Origin: Salegentibacter agarivorans
Lineage (GTDB): Bacteria > Bacteroidota > Bacteroidia > Flavobacteriales > Flavobacteriaceae
Assembly (NCBI RefSeq): GCF_900113135.1
Contig: NZ_FOOH01000007.1
Span: 107,360 to 171,359, forward strand
Direction: 5' to 3'
DNA length: 64,000 nt
The notes under the pieces are model-generated. The model did no database searches, was not told the origin of the DNA, and saw only the letters and a list, made by a program, of their open reading frames with translations. The position numbers and the translations under genes are program-made. Shown piece after piece: positions 7,906 through 14,441 of this stretch (positions are counted from its first letter, which is position 1; the number at the start of each line of letters is the position of its first letter).

Positions 7906-8306
7906 ATTGATACTGAAAGAAGATCTTCACCTAATTCGTGAATCGCTTTTTCTATTCTTTTTGCTCTTTCTTCTGATGCATTTGCTTTTCCACTGGCATA
8001 TTGCCTCATAAGTGAAGGATTTATACCGGATTTTTCGGCGATAGCAGAAATTTTTATTGGAAGAAGCTTAAAAAATGAAGCTATATCCAGCCTATATTCA
8101 AATTCAGTTAAACCTTTAATTTCATCTAACCATTCTTCATTAAGATCTTCTGCTACTTCTATATAATCCTCAAACGCAACTTTGAGATTTTGTTTTAATT
8201 CATCTAATGAATTTCCAAAAGCACTTACTCCGCCTGGGATATTTTGAGTACTTCCCCAGTAAGTCCCATCCTCGGCCTTTTCAACATATACATTAATCTT
8301 TTTCAT
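7902..8306 (-). CDS. hicB: HicB-family antitoxin with C-terminal helix-turn-helix
   Basis: The 134-residue protein has an N-terminal HicB fold (MKKINVYVEKAEDGTYWGST, then an LDELKQNLKVAFEDYI helix). A C-terminal helix-turn-helix spans about residues 85-125 (ISAIAEKSGINPSLMRQYAS, then a basic helix). HicB antitoxins neutralise the HicA mRNA interferase and repress their own operon through such a DNA-binding domain. The gene follows the hicA reading frame after 6 bp. A tandem inverted repeat at 8506-8539 just upstream of hicA is a good candidate for its operator. Confidence 0.88.
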   Translation of the reverse strand: MKKINVYVEKAEDGTYWGSTQNIPGGVSAFGNSLDELKQNLKVAFEDYIEVAEDLNEEWLDEIKGLTEFEYRLDIASFFKLLPIKISAIAEKSGINPSLMRQYASGKANASEERAKRIEKAIHELGEDLLSVSI

Positions 8307-8312
8307 TGTAAT

Positions 8313-8498
8313 TTACTTAATTCCGGCTTGTTTTAAAATTGAATTCACCGTTCCCTTAGGAAGATCTTTTTTAGGATGCGGAATGGTAACAATCCCTCTC
8401 TTTTTAGGATGTTTAAAATGATGGTGACTTCCTTTTGTTCTTACGAGGTACCAACCATCTTTTTTAATTGCTTTAATTAAGGAAACCGAATTTACTCT
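8313..8498 (-). CDS. hicA: HicA-family toxin reading frame without a normal start codon
   Basis: The frame encodes a full-length HicA-like sequence of about 60 residues: NSVSLIKAIKKDGWYLVRT, GSHHHFKHPKKRG, then IVTIPHPKKDLPKGT and SILKQAGIK. The GSHH motif holds the catalytic histidine of this double-stranded-RNA-binding-fold ribonuclease. No ATG, GTG, TTG or CTG exists in frame between the upstream stop (8499-8501) and the conserved first helix; the codons there are AGA GTA AAT TCG GTT TCC TTA ATT. The gene may start at a rare ATT, or it may be silenced by loss of its start while hicB stays intact. Either way it was missed by ATG-based gene calling. It lies 6 bp upstream of hicB. Confidence 0.8.
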   Translation of the reverse strand, partial: RVNSVSLIKAIKKDGWYLVRTKGSHHHFKHPKKRGIVTIPHPKKDLPKGTVNSILKQAGIK

Positions 8499-8505
8499 TT
8501 AAATT

Positions 8506-8539
8506 TATAACAAAAATGTTATATAACAAAACTGTTATA
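8506..8539. promoter_or_regulatory. tandem inverted repeats, probable HicB operator
   Basis: Two copies of TATAACA-N4-TGTTATA occupy 8506-8523 and 8522-8539, with centres 16 bp apart. Both have perfect 7-bp arms. They lie immediately 5' of the hicA frame on the minus strand, where the hicAB promoter must be. That is the expected place for autorepression by the HTH-bearing HicB. Confidence 0.65.
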
Positions 8540-8548
8540 TGTGAATTG

Positions 8549-9145
8549 TTACTCAGCCTTAATAACAATTGGCATTTTAAAAACAGTTGAAACCGGTACG
8601 CCACGTTTACTCGCCGGGTAAATTTTTGGAAGAGAATCTATGCTTTGGTCTAACCACATTCGCAATTCTGGCAATTGATTATTTAAGGTAGAATCTATTT
8701 TAACCGAATCGATCTCTGGACGGCCCGCACTGTTTATTTCCAGGTAAAGATAAAGCGTATCGTATATAGATTCTGTAACTACCGGTTGTTGTTTAGAAAG
8801 ATAAGCATAAATATTTTCGGCCACTTCCCGCTCAAAACATTCCCGGGCCGCAAGTAGTTCGGTTTCGTCCTGGCAGTCTTCAAAAGCAGGGTATTCGTCT
8901 ACTTCTTTCCAATTAAGTGTTCGGGATTCCAGTTCCAGCACCTCTTCAGAAGAAATTTTCTTGGTCTCAAAATTACAGGAGGAAATTAGTAAAAGTGCAA
9001 TTACAAATAATCCACGCCGAAACAAAATCAAAATGGAATGGCAGAAGAAATAAGACTTAAATCTTGAGATAGGTTTCAGAGCATTTAAATCTCGATTATC
9101 GAGTAAAGCTTTTTTCATTGGCAAACGCACTTGGACTTTAAGCAA
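8549..9145 (-). CDS. probable lipoprotein with TonB-C-like domain
   Basis: The mature part (after the lipobox LISSC, Cys57 of the longest frame) contains FEDCQDETE and RECFEREVAENIYAYLSKQ, and ends in SLPKIYPASKRGVPV and MPIVI. The TonB-like C-terminal tail of the BlaR1-like protein at 10775-12223 follows the same pattern (PVFVGCEN, RKECMSRQISQFVNKNF, ELPKMQPGKQDGK, LPIVFQV). The two are therefore paralogous domains. The first 40 residues of the longest frame are encoded partly by a repeat shared with 17080-17099, so the real start is probably later. A TTG at 9023-9025 would give a normal lipoprotein signal (FRRGLFVIALLLISSC). Function is unknown. Confidence 0.65.
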   Translation of the reverse strand: MLKVQVRLPMKKALLDNRDLNALKPISRFKSYFFCHSILILFRRGLFVIALLLISSCNFETKKISSEEVLELESRTLNWKEVDEYPAFEDCQDETELLAARECFEREVAENIYAYLSKQQPVVTESIYDTLYLYLEINSAGRPEIDSVKIDSTLNNQLPELRMWLDQSIDSLPKIYPASKRGVPVSTVFKMPIVIKAE

Positions 9146-9186
9146 AAGTAAGGAAAATTAGGAGAAAGCCTGGCGAAAATAAAAAG

Positions 9187-9585
9187 CTAATCTTCTATTG
9201 CATCCAGTTTTAAAGACTTTATTTCTAACTGCCAGGCAGACTCATCAAGATCCAGGTTTTTATACTCTAAAAGATATTTATTCGTCTTTGATTTCAAACC
9301 ATCCACGGCTCGTAAAAGTTGATGATTTAAATCCATAATAAAACCATGTTTCAAGTTTTTGTCTGCATAGATATTGTAAACAAGCCGGTTATATTTCACC
9401 GCTGGCTGCTTATAAACCAAAGCTTTTGTTTCTTCTAAAAGTTCGTTCATGCTCAGTTTTTGCTCTTCCAAATAGATATTTTTATCGGCGTCTACAAAAA
9501 CATTGATTTCAAAAGCTTCCTGGGAATGCCCTGTATTGGCAATGAGAAAAAGACTAAAAAAAAGTAAAGTGATTTTAAATTTCAT
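9187..9585 (-). CDS. secreted protein with ExbD-like periplasmic domain (putative)
   Basis: The 132-residue protein has a Sec signal peptide (MKFKITLLFFSLFLIANTGHSQ). A short domain follows that starts FEINVFVDADKNIYLEEQKL and continues with SMNELLEETKALV. This spacing (strand, Asp, Tyr, Ser, helix) resembles the periplasmic part of ExbD, where the corresponding segment in this window is AVSITKDLQFYVDDERISQ. The match is by eye and weak, so the ExbD relation is a suggestion only. It sits between the TPR gene and the TonB-C-like lipoprotein gene on the same strand. Confidence 0.55.
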   Translation of the reverse strand: MKFKITLLFFSLFLIANTGHSQEAFEINVFVDADKNIYLEEQKLSMNELLEETKALVYKQPAVKYNRLVYNIYADKNLKHGFIMDLNHQLLRAVDGLKSKTNKYLLEYKNLDLDESAWQLEIKSLKLDAIED

Positions 9586-9633
9586 AGGTGTTGATTCAAA
9601 GTTATTTTCAAATGCTCGATGGGGAAAATTAAA

Positions 9634-10782
9634 TTAATTCTCAGCTAAATGCATCTTTTTCTTCAGGTCGCTTGCCCGGGTTTTCGCCCTGTATAACATT
9701 CCATCGTTACCAATGGTTTCATATTTATTAAAATAAGCCAGGTAATATTTTATAACGGTTGAATCGTCAGCCATATAATTATCGGCAGCTACGGCCCGTT
9801 CGTATAAAGCTCTCTCTTTATCTGGGTTTTCTTCCAGGGCTTTATTAAAATAATCTAACGCGTCTTTATATTTTTCCTGCATCTTATAGGTTAGTCCCAA
9901 ACTCAAATATTCGGCATCTACCGGTTGCTTCTTTATAAGAATAGACATTAATAAATGGGTTTCAGATTTATCAAAATCCCCGGTTAGGGCATATAATTTC
10001 CCGAGAGTATAATGTGTATCTGAATTTCGGTCTTCGATCTCCAAAGCTTTATTATAGTTTTTAATTGCTTTTTCATACTCATTAAGTCGATAATACGCAA
10101 ACCCAAGTTTACTATAGATAAATTCTGAATCCTGCCCAATTTCTATCAGCTTTTCATAAGGTTGAAGCGCTTCTTTATAAAGCTTCAGTGAAGAATAGGT
10201 TTGTGCCAGGATGGAAAGCAAGGAAGGATTGTTTGGATTCACCTTCAATCCTATTTTACTAAAGTGCTCAGCCATCGTATACTGACGGTGCTTTAATTTA
10301 TCCTTTGCCAGCTTATAAAGTGCACCCTGATGCGTGTTATCTAAGGCTATAGTGAACATAAAATAACTTATTGCCGTACTATCTTTTAACTTCTCCTTGA
10401 TCAAACCTAGCTGATATTTAAAATTGGCATTATCGGGATATTTCTCGGTTAGATCTTTAAAAAGACTATCGGCTAACTTTAGTTTCCCACTTTTCACCAG
10501 TAATTCGCCATAATCTATTGTGGTTAAAACACGGTTGGGGTTTTGACTTAAAACTTTTTTATAGTTCTCAAGTGCAATCTCCGGTTGCCGGTTGGCAGCA
10601 TAATTTTTAGCCAGTTTTAAGTAGGTTTTCTCTGTTTGAGGAGCTATTTCCTGAAGTTTTTTTATGGCCTCAGCATATTCTCCCACGGCATACAAACTGT
10701 CTGAAACAGCCAAAGCCGAAGTTTGAGCTTCGGCTTTAAAGGCTACTAACATTAAAATAATTATTAGACTAACTCTATTCAC
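9634..10782 (-). CDS. secreted tetratricopeptide-repeat protein
   Basis: The 382-residue protein begins with a signal peptide (MNRVSLIIILMLVAFKAEAQ). It then consists of about nine tetratricopeptide repeats, for example YSKLGFAYYRLNEYEKAIKN and YNKALEIEDRNSDTHYTLGK. Such TPR proteins act as protein-protein scaffolds in the periplasm. The gene overlaps the end of the BlaR1-like gene by 8 bp, so the two are translationally coupled, and the TPR protein probably works with the BlaR1-like sensor. No enzymatic motif is visible. Confidence 0.88.
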   Translation of the reverse strand: MNRVSLIIILMLVAFKAEAQTSALAVSDSLYAVGEYAEAIKKLQEIAPQTEKTYLKLAKNYAANRQPEIALENYKKVLSQNPNRVLTTIDYGELLVKSGKLKLADSLFKDLTEKYPDNANFKYQLGLIKEKLKDSTAISYFMFTIALDNTHQGALYKLAKDKLKHRQYTMAEHFSKIGLKVNPNNPSLLSILAQTYSSLKLYKEALQPYEKLIEIGQDSEFIYSKLGFAYYRLNEYEKAIKNYNKALEIEDRNSDTHYTLGKLYALTGDFDKSETHLLMSILIKKQPVDAEYLSLGLTYKMQEKYKDALDYFNKALEENPDKERALYERAVAADNYMADDSTVIKYYLAYFNKYETIGNDGMLYRAKTRASDLKKKMHLAEN

Positions 10783-12223
10783 TGCTACCTACTTGAAAAA
10801 CTATAGGAAGAGAATACATAACACTTATGTCTTTACCATCTTGTTTCCCCGGCTGCATCTTTGGAAGTTCAGAAATAACTCTTATGGCTTCTTCCTGTAA
10901 AGCTGGATGTGAAGCTCGTGCTTTTACATCTACTACTTCTCCGGTTCTATCTATTCTAAATTGAGCAATTACGCGATTAACACCTTTTAAGTTTAATTGT
11001 TTTCCTAAACCGGTATTAAAATTTTTATTTACAAATTGGGAAATCTGGCGACTCATACATTCTTTTCTCTCCTCATTAGTACTTAGGTTTTCACAACCAA
11101 CAAATACCGGCACATCTTCTACTACTGCAAATGGCACCCCAACTTCTTTTTCTGTAACGATAGGCGGCAATGGCGGTGGTGGTGGCGTTGATCCCTTTTC
11201 ATTTTGACTCATCGCATCTAGAATTTCAAATAATTGCTGCTTTTCGGTGTCTGATAATTTCTTACCATCATCAATGGCCATTTTAATTTCTGCTAATTGT
11301 TCTGAAATGGACTGATTCTCTTCCAGACCTTCTCTATTTTCTGAACAGGAAACATAAGTCAGCATCATAAAGAGTAAAGGCAGCACAAATAAATACTTGA
11401 ATTTCGCAATTGTTTTTGATCTTGATTTTTGTAACATAATAATTCGTTTTTTGATTAATGAATGATTAAAAAATTGATTGATGAATGAAATATTCTGCGT
11501 GTTAAACGCGGTGTTAAGCAACTGTTCATAATAGCTGCGTTTGGTTGTGGTTTTCACCACGTTTGCATCGGCGATGAACTCGTGCAAAGTGGCAATCCTG
11601 CTTTGGTAGATATAAACCAGCGGATTAAACCAAAATATAATCTTTAAAGCTTCAAAAAATACCAGGTCCAGGCTATGCCTTTGTTTTACGTGAACTAGCT
11701 CGTGAGACAAAATTTGCTGCTTTTCTGCTTCAGATAATTTATCACCTAAAAAGATGGTTTTGAAAAAAGTACAGGCAATGTTTGAGTTTGGAACTTCAAT
11801 AATTCGTAGCTCTTTATCTTCTGAAATTCTTCTAAAACGGAATAGATGATTTAAGTTTTGATATTTTTTCAGCAATAAAATTAAGCTAAGTACCACTCCT
11901 GAAACATAGGTTACCAGCCACCAGTTTATTTGTAAACCCTGCTCCTGCACTAAGTTTACAGCAGGCAATTGCTGAATATTCTCTGGTTGTCCGCCAATAT
12001 AAACTTCGGGAAGCAAAACCTGTGAAAGTGCAGAAATAGAGTCTGCCGGAACAAGCGCCGATAAACTTTCAAATTTCAATAATGGCAGTAAAAGTGAAAC
12101 AAGCGGTGTTACTAATAAATACAGCCTGTTTATCGTAAAAAATGTCTCTTTTTTTAGCAGCAGTTCATACATCAGCAAAAAACCGAGTTGAAACATAACT
12201 ACCTGAAGTATATAATCTAACAT
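10775..12223 (-). CDS. BlaR1-like M56 membrane metallopeptidase with TonB-like C-terminal domain
   Basis: The 482-residue protein has three N-terminal membrane segments (about residues 5-22, 32-50 and 100-118). A cytoplasmic zinc-protease motif HELVHVKQRH (H174, E175, H178) and a second motif HEFIADA (214-220) follow, with a fourth membrane segment at about 276-292. The C-terminal periplasmic region (about 360-480) is a TonB-like domain instead of a penicillin-binding domain, ending in LPKMQPGKQDGK and LPIVFQV. M56 proteases of this class cleave BlaI-type repressors after sensing a signal; the signal here is unknown. The ATG overlaps the BlaI-like gene's stop by 1 bp. Confidence 0.9.
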   Translation of the reverse strand: MLDYILQVVMFQLGFLLMYELLLKKETFFTINRLYLLVTPLVSLLLPLLKFESLSALVPADSISALSQVLLPEVYIGGQPENIQQLPAVNLVQEQGLQINWWLVTYVSGVVLSLILLLKKYQNLNHLFRFRRISEDKELRIIEVPNSNIACTFFKTIFLGDKLSEAEKQQILSHELVHVKQRHSLDLVFFEALKIIFWFNPLVYIYQSRIATLHEFIADANVVKTTTKRSYYEQLLNTAFNTQNISFINQFFNHSLIKKRIIMLQKSRSKTIAKFKYLFVLPLLFMMLTYVSCSENREGLEENQSISEQLAEIKMAIDDGKKLSDTEKQQLFEILDAMSQNEKGSTPPPPPLPPIVTEKEVGVPFAVVEDVPVFVGCENLSTNEERKECMSRQISQFVNKNFNTGLGKQLNLKGVNRVIAQFRIDRTGEVVDVKARASHPALQEEAIRVISELPKMQPGKQDGKDISVMYSLPIVFQVGSSE

Positions 12224-12585
12224 TACTTTTCTTTTTTATTGATTTCTTTTAAAATGGCTTCCAGGTCTTTAGTGTCCATATCGTTTTTCTTCATAAAAAA
12301 AGAAACCATACTTTTAAAGGAGCCGTTAAAATAATTGTTCATCAATTTATTGATGCTTTGATTGCTATAAGTTTCACGAGCCAAAAGCGGAAAATACAAA
12401 TAGCCCTTCCCTTTCTTTTCGTGATCTACAAAACCTTTGTCTTCCAGGATTCTCACAATGGTAGAAACCGTATTATAAGCCGGTTTAGGCTCTGGCATTT
12501 CTTCTATTATTGAAGCGACATTGGCTTTCTCCAGTTTCCAGAGAATTTGCATAATCTCTTCTTCGGCTTTGGTTAGTTGTTTCAT
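12223..12585 (-). CDS. BlaI/MecI-family transcriptional repressor
   Basis: The 120-residue protein has the winged-helix domain of BlaI/MecI/CopY repressors: LTKAEEEIMQILWKLEKANV, then PAYNTVSTIVRILEDKGFVDH, with the recognition helix in PAYNTVSTIVRILE. A C-terminal dimerisation helix region follows. In the known systems an M56 protease cleaves the repressor and frees its target promoters. The BlaR1-like gene is directly downstream (1-bp overlap). Two candidate operators of the family's ACTA-N6-TAGT form lie about 250 bp upstream (12832-12866), with repeat elements in between. Confidence 0.92.
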   Translation of the reverse strand: MKQLTKAEEEIMQILWKLEKANVASIIEEMPEPKPAYNTVSTIVRILEDKGFVDHEKKGKGYLYFPLLARETYSNQSINKLMNNYFNGSFKSMVSFFMKKNDMDTKDLEAILKEINKKEK

Positions 12586-12689
12586 AATTAATGTTTGTCA
12601 TTTCCGCGCAGGCGGAAATCTCTTATTATATTCATTTGTCATTCCCACGCAGGTCGAATCTATATCCAAACCTTTAATTCTTATTCCAC

Positions 12690-12804
12690 GTCAAGCTGAA
12701 TTTATTTCAGACTTTATCCCGAATTAACTCGGGATTCCAGGATTAATTGAAACTAGATCTCCGAATCTATTCGGAGCAGGCTCTGAAACAAGTTCAGGAT
12801 GTCG
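12690..12804. repeat. palindromic intergenic element (divergent copy)
   Basis: The element runs from GTCAAGCTGAATTTATTTCAG to CTGAAACAAGTTCAGGATGTCG. It contains two internal hairpins, ATCCCGA/TCGGGAT and CTCCGA/TCGGAG. It has the same inverted-end architecture as the element at 4345-4445, with a longer centre. Confidence 0.6.
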
Positions 12805-12831
12805 TAAAATTCAAGTTCAACACTGCTAATA

Positions 12832-12866
12832 TAAACTAACATTTTAGTTTAACCTAATAATTTAGT
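12832..12866. promoter_or_regulatory. two candidate BlaI-type operators
   Basis: TAAACTAA-CATT-TTAGTTTA (12832-12851) is a perfect 8-bp palindrome containing ACTA-N6-TAGT. A second site, CCTA-N6-TAGT (12853-12866), is centred 18 bp away. BlaI and MecI bind palindromes of this spacing. The sites lie between the divergent BlaI-like and DUF456 genes. The second site also falls where the -33 element of the DUF456 promoter would be. Confidence 0.55.
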
Positions 12867-12888
12867 TAAAACTTCTTCGGAATTAAAT

Positions 12889-12896
12889 TATATTTG
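12889..12896 (+). promoter_or_regulatory. -7 promoter element for the DUF456 gene
   Basis: TATATTTG matches the Bacteroidota -7 consensus TAnnTTTG and lies 23 bp before the ATG at 12920. No clear TTG is found at the -33 position, which overlaps the second BlaI-type site. Confidence 0.5.
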
Positions 12897-12919
12897 ATAA
12901 TCAAAACATTTAAAAGACT

Positions 12920-13417
12920 ATGGATCTAATATTATTTGGAGTTGGAGCGGTTTTAATGATCCTTGGAATTCTGGGAAGTTTTTTACCGGTTTTGCCCGGT
13001 GTACCGTTTAGTTGGGTGGGATTATTGCTTCTTTATTTAGCACCGTCTGTCCCTATAAATTATTGGGTTTTAGGCATCGCTTTTGTCCTCGCTGCCATAA
13101 TTTATGCCCTTCAACTTATTATTCCGGCAATGGGAACAAAAAAATACGGCGGAAGTACAGCCGGAATGTGGGGCGCTACTATTGGATTGGTAATCGGGAT
13201 TTTTGTTCCAATCCCGCTGGGAATAATAATAGGAGCTTTTGCAGGAGCCTTTATTGGGGAAATTATTAATAAATCTGATTCTAAATCGGCTTTACGGGCA
13301 GCCTACGGATCTTTTATTGGTCTTCTTGCTTCTACATTTATGGAGTTGGTAGTAGCGGTAGGATTTTTAATTTTCTTCAGCTATAAAGCCTGGGAATTTA
13401 GGGAATTGATATTTTAA
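12920..13417 (+). CDS. DUF456 membrane protein
   Basis: The 165-residue protein is very hydrophobic and glycine-rich, with about four to five transmembrane segments. It has GSFLPVLPGVPFSWVG near residue 20 and GIFVPIPLGIIIGAFAGAFI in the middle. Both match DUF456, a family of small inner-membrane proteins without a known function; glycine-zipper-like runs suggest packing of helices. It is monocistronic, with a strong bidirectional hairpin immediately downstream. Candidate BlaI-type operators and a -7 box upstream suggest it may respond to the neighbouring BlaI/BlaR pair. Confidence 0.88.
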   Translation: MDLILFGVGAVLMILGILGSFLPVLPGVPFSWVGLLLLYLAPSVPINYWVLGIAFVLAAIIYALQLIIPAMGTKKYGGSTAGMWGATIGLVIGIFVPIPLGIIIGAFAGAFIGEIINKSDSKSALRAAYGSFIGLLASTFMELVVAVGFLIFFSYKAWEFRELIF

Positions 13418-13420
13418 AAA

Positions 13421-13510
13421 AGAGGCTGTTTAAAAATGGTTTAACTAAAGTCTGGTAAATTTGGGCTAAACAAAATGAGATGTAAAACCTGTTATTTTTA
13501 AACAGCCTCT
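13421..13510. terminator. long stem-loop between convergent genes
   Basis: AGAGGCTGTTTAAAAAT (13421-13437) and its exact complement (13494-13510) form a 17-bp stem around a 56-base loop. It lies between the ends of the convergent DUF456 and hpf genes, so it can terminate both. Related outer stems occur at 48745-48893 and 54860-54984. Confidence 0.65.
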
Positions 13511-13519
13511 GCAAGCATC

Positions 13520-13819
13520 TTAATGTGCTACAAAAACAGCCTTTCTTTTCTTGAGCTGCTGGTCAAGTTCGAAGATGGTTTTTTTGATGGCTAATTCAAA
13601 ACTTTCTTCTGTAGAGGAAGCAAAAATCCTGGGGCCGGGAGCACTAAGCTCGATCTCACAAATTTTTGATCTTCCCGTTGGGTCATTTTCTTCTTTAAAA
13701 TAAACTTCGGCTCTAATAAGCCATTCATATTTTTCTGATAATTTATCTAAGTGTTCTGATACAAATTGAGTTAAATTCTGACTTCCTTTTGTTTTTATAA
13801 ATTGAATATTGATGAACAT
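13520..13819 (-). CDS. hpf: short ribosome hibernation promotion factor (HPF/YfiA family)
   Basis: The 99-residue protein matches the short HPF/YfiA (ribosomal S30AE) fold: QNLTQFVSEHLDKLSEKYEW in the first helix, YFKEENDPTGRSKICEIEL in the strands, then the basic end QQLKKRKAVFVAH. These proteins bind the 30S decoding centre and inactivate ribosomes in stationary phase or stress. It lacks the long C-terminal dimerisation domain. It is the last gene of the minus-strand group that includes the P-type ATPase. Confidence 0.88.
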   Translation of the reverse strand: MFINIQFIKTKGSQNLTQFVSEHLDKLSEKYEWLIRAEVYFKEENDPTGRSKICEIELSAPGPRIFASSTEESFELAIKKTIFELDQQLKKRKAVFVAH

Positions 13820-13922
13820 AGTAGTAGGTTTTAATTGTTAGTTCAAAATTAAGTTTAAGGTTTCTTATTAAATATGATAAAGGTCACTTTGGATTCAATT
13901 AGACCAAATCATAACGATCAAT

Positions 13923-14363
13923 TTATGAGTATTCAGGCCGCTTGTCGGTATCTTTTATATACTCTGTAATTTTAAAAAGTTCTAACCTGTTTAACCTGAA
14001 GGCTTTTACAAAACTTGCGATTTCATCTTCCAAATGTTCGTGTTCCATTCTAAAAACCCTGGAATCTTCCATTTTTTCAAGAATCATTTTTCCTATTTGC
14101 TGCCTATGCTTATCAGTTTTCTCCAATAGATCCTGGCAACGCTCTTTTAATTCAAGAAGCTCATTCTTCATTTTTGAGGCCACCTTATAATTTTCATCTT
14201 TATCTATCCATATAAAATAGCTATCTAAAAGTTTATGTAGAAAAGTGAGATCGTCCCTGAAAAAATGTAAATCTGAATTCCAGTGTTTAGTGAGCGTATA
14301 GAGCTGCTCCATATTGGCTTCGGCAATAAAATCACCTTTTGGCCTTTTCCTTATACTTTCCAT
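13923..14363 (-). CDS. conserved coiled-coil protein of unknown function
   Basis: The 146-residue protein has no signal peptide or membrane segment. It is mostly charged alpha-helix: MKNELLELKERCQDLLEKTD, then QIGKMILEKMEDSRVFRMEH and a helix rich in Glu and Phe. It resembles long helical hairpins, and I do not recognise a named family. It lies between the P-type ATPase gene (78 bp upstream) and hpf (103 bp downstream) on the same strand. A role in the same stress or energy response is possible but is inference from position only. Confidence 0.7.
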   Translation of the reverse strand: MESIRKRPKGDFIAEANMEQLYTLTKHWNSDLHFFRDDLTFLHKLLDSYFIWIDKDENYKVASKMKNELLELKERCQDLLEKTDKHRQQIGKMILEKMEDSRVFRMEHEHLEDEIASFVKAFRLNRLELFKITEYIKDTDKRPEYS

Positions 14364-14441
14364 AATTAATAGTTTTATAATACATTGAAATTAATATAAT
14401 ACGATCTAAAAAAGTATGATTTTCGTCAGTCGCAGGTAAGT

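Larger units (their letters stand above)
12586..12919. other. 334-bp divergent intergenic region with repeats and regulatory sites
   Basis: This gap between the BlaI-like gene and the DUF456 gene holds an ATTTCCGC-GCAG-GCGGAAAT hairpin (12600-12619) and a decayed relative near 12639. It also holds a palindromic element at 12690-12804, candidate BlaI operators at 12832-12866, and a TATATTTG -7 element at 12889-12896. A 68-codon reading frame crossing part of it is not a credible gene. Confidence 0.7.

Noticed and set aside
12521..12727. 68-codon plus-strand frame upstream of the DUF456 gene
   Set aside because: It starts inside the BlaI-like gene on the other strand and runs through repeat elements, with no promoter or recognisable protein.
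13942..14190. Plus-strand 82-codon frame opposite the coiled-coil gene
   Set aside because: The minus-strand frame has normal codon use and a sensible start. The plus frame is a shadow with no upstream signals.
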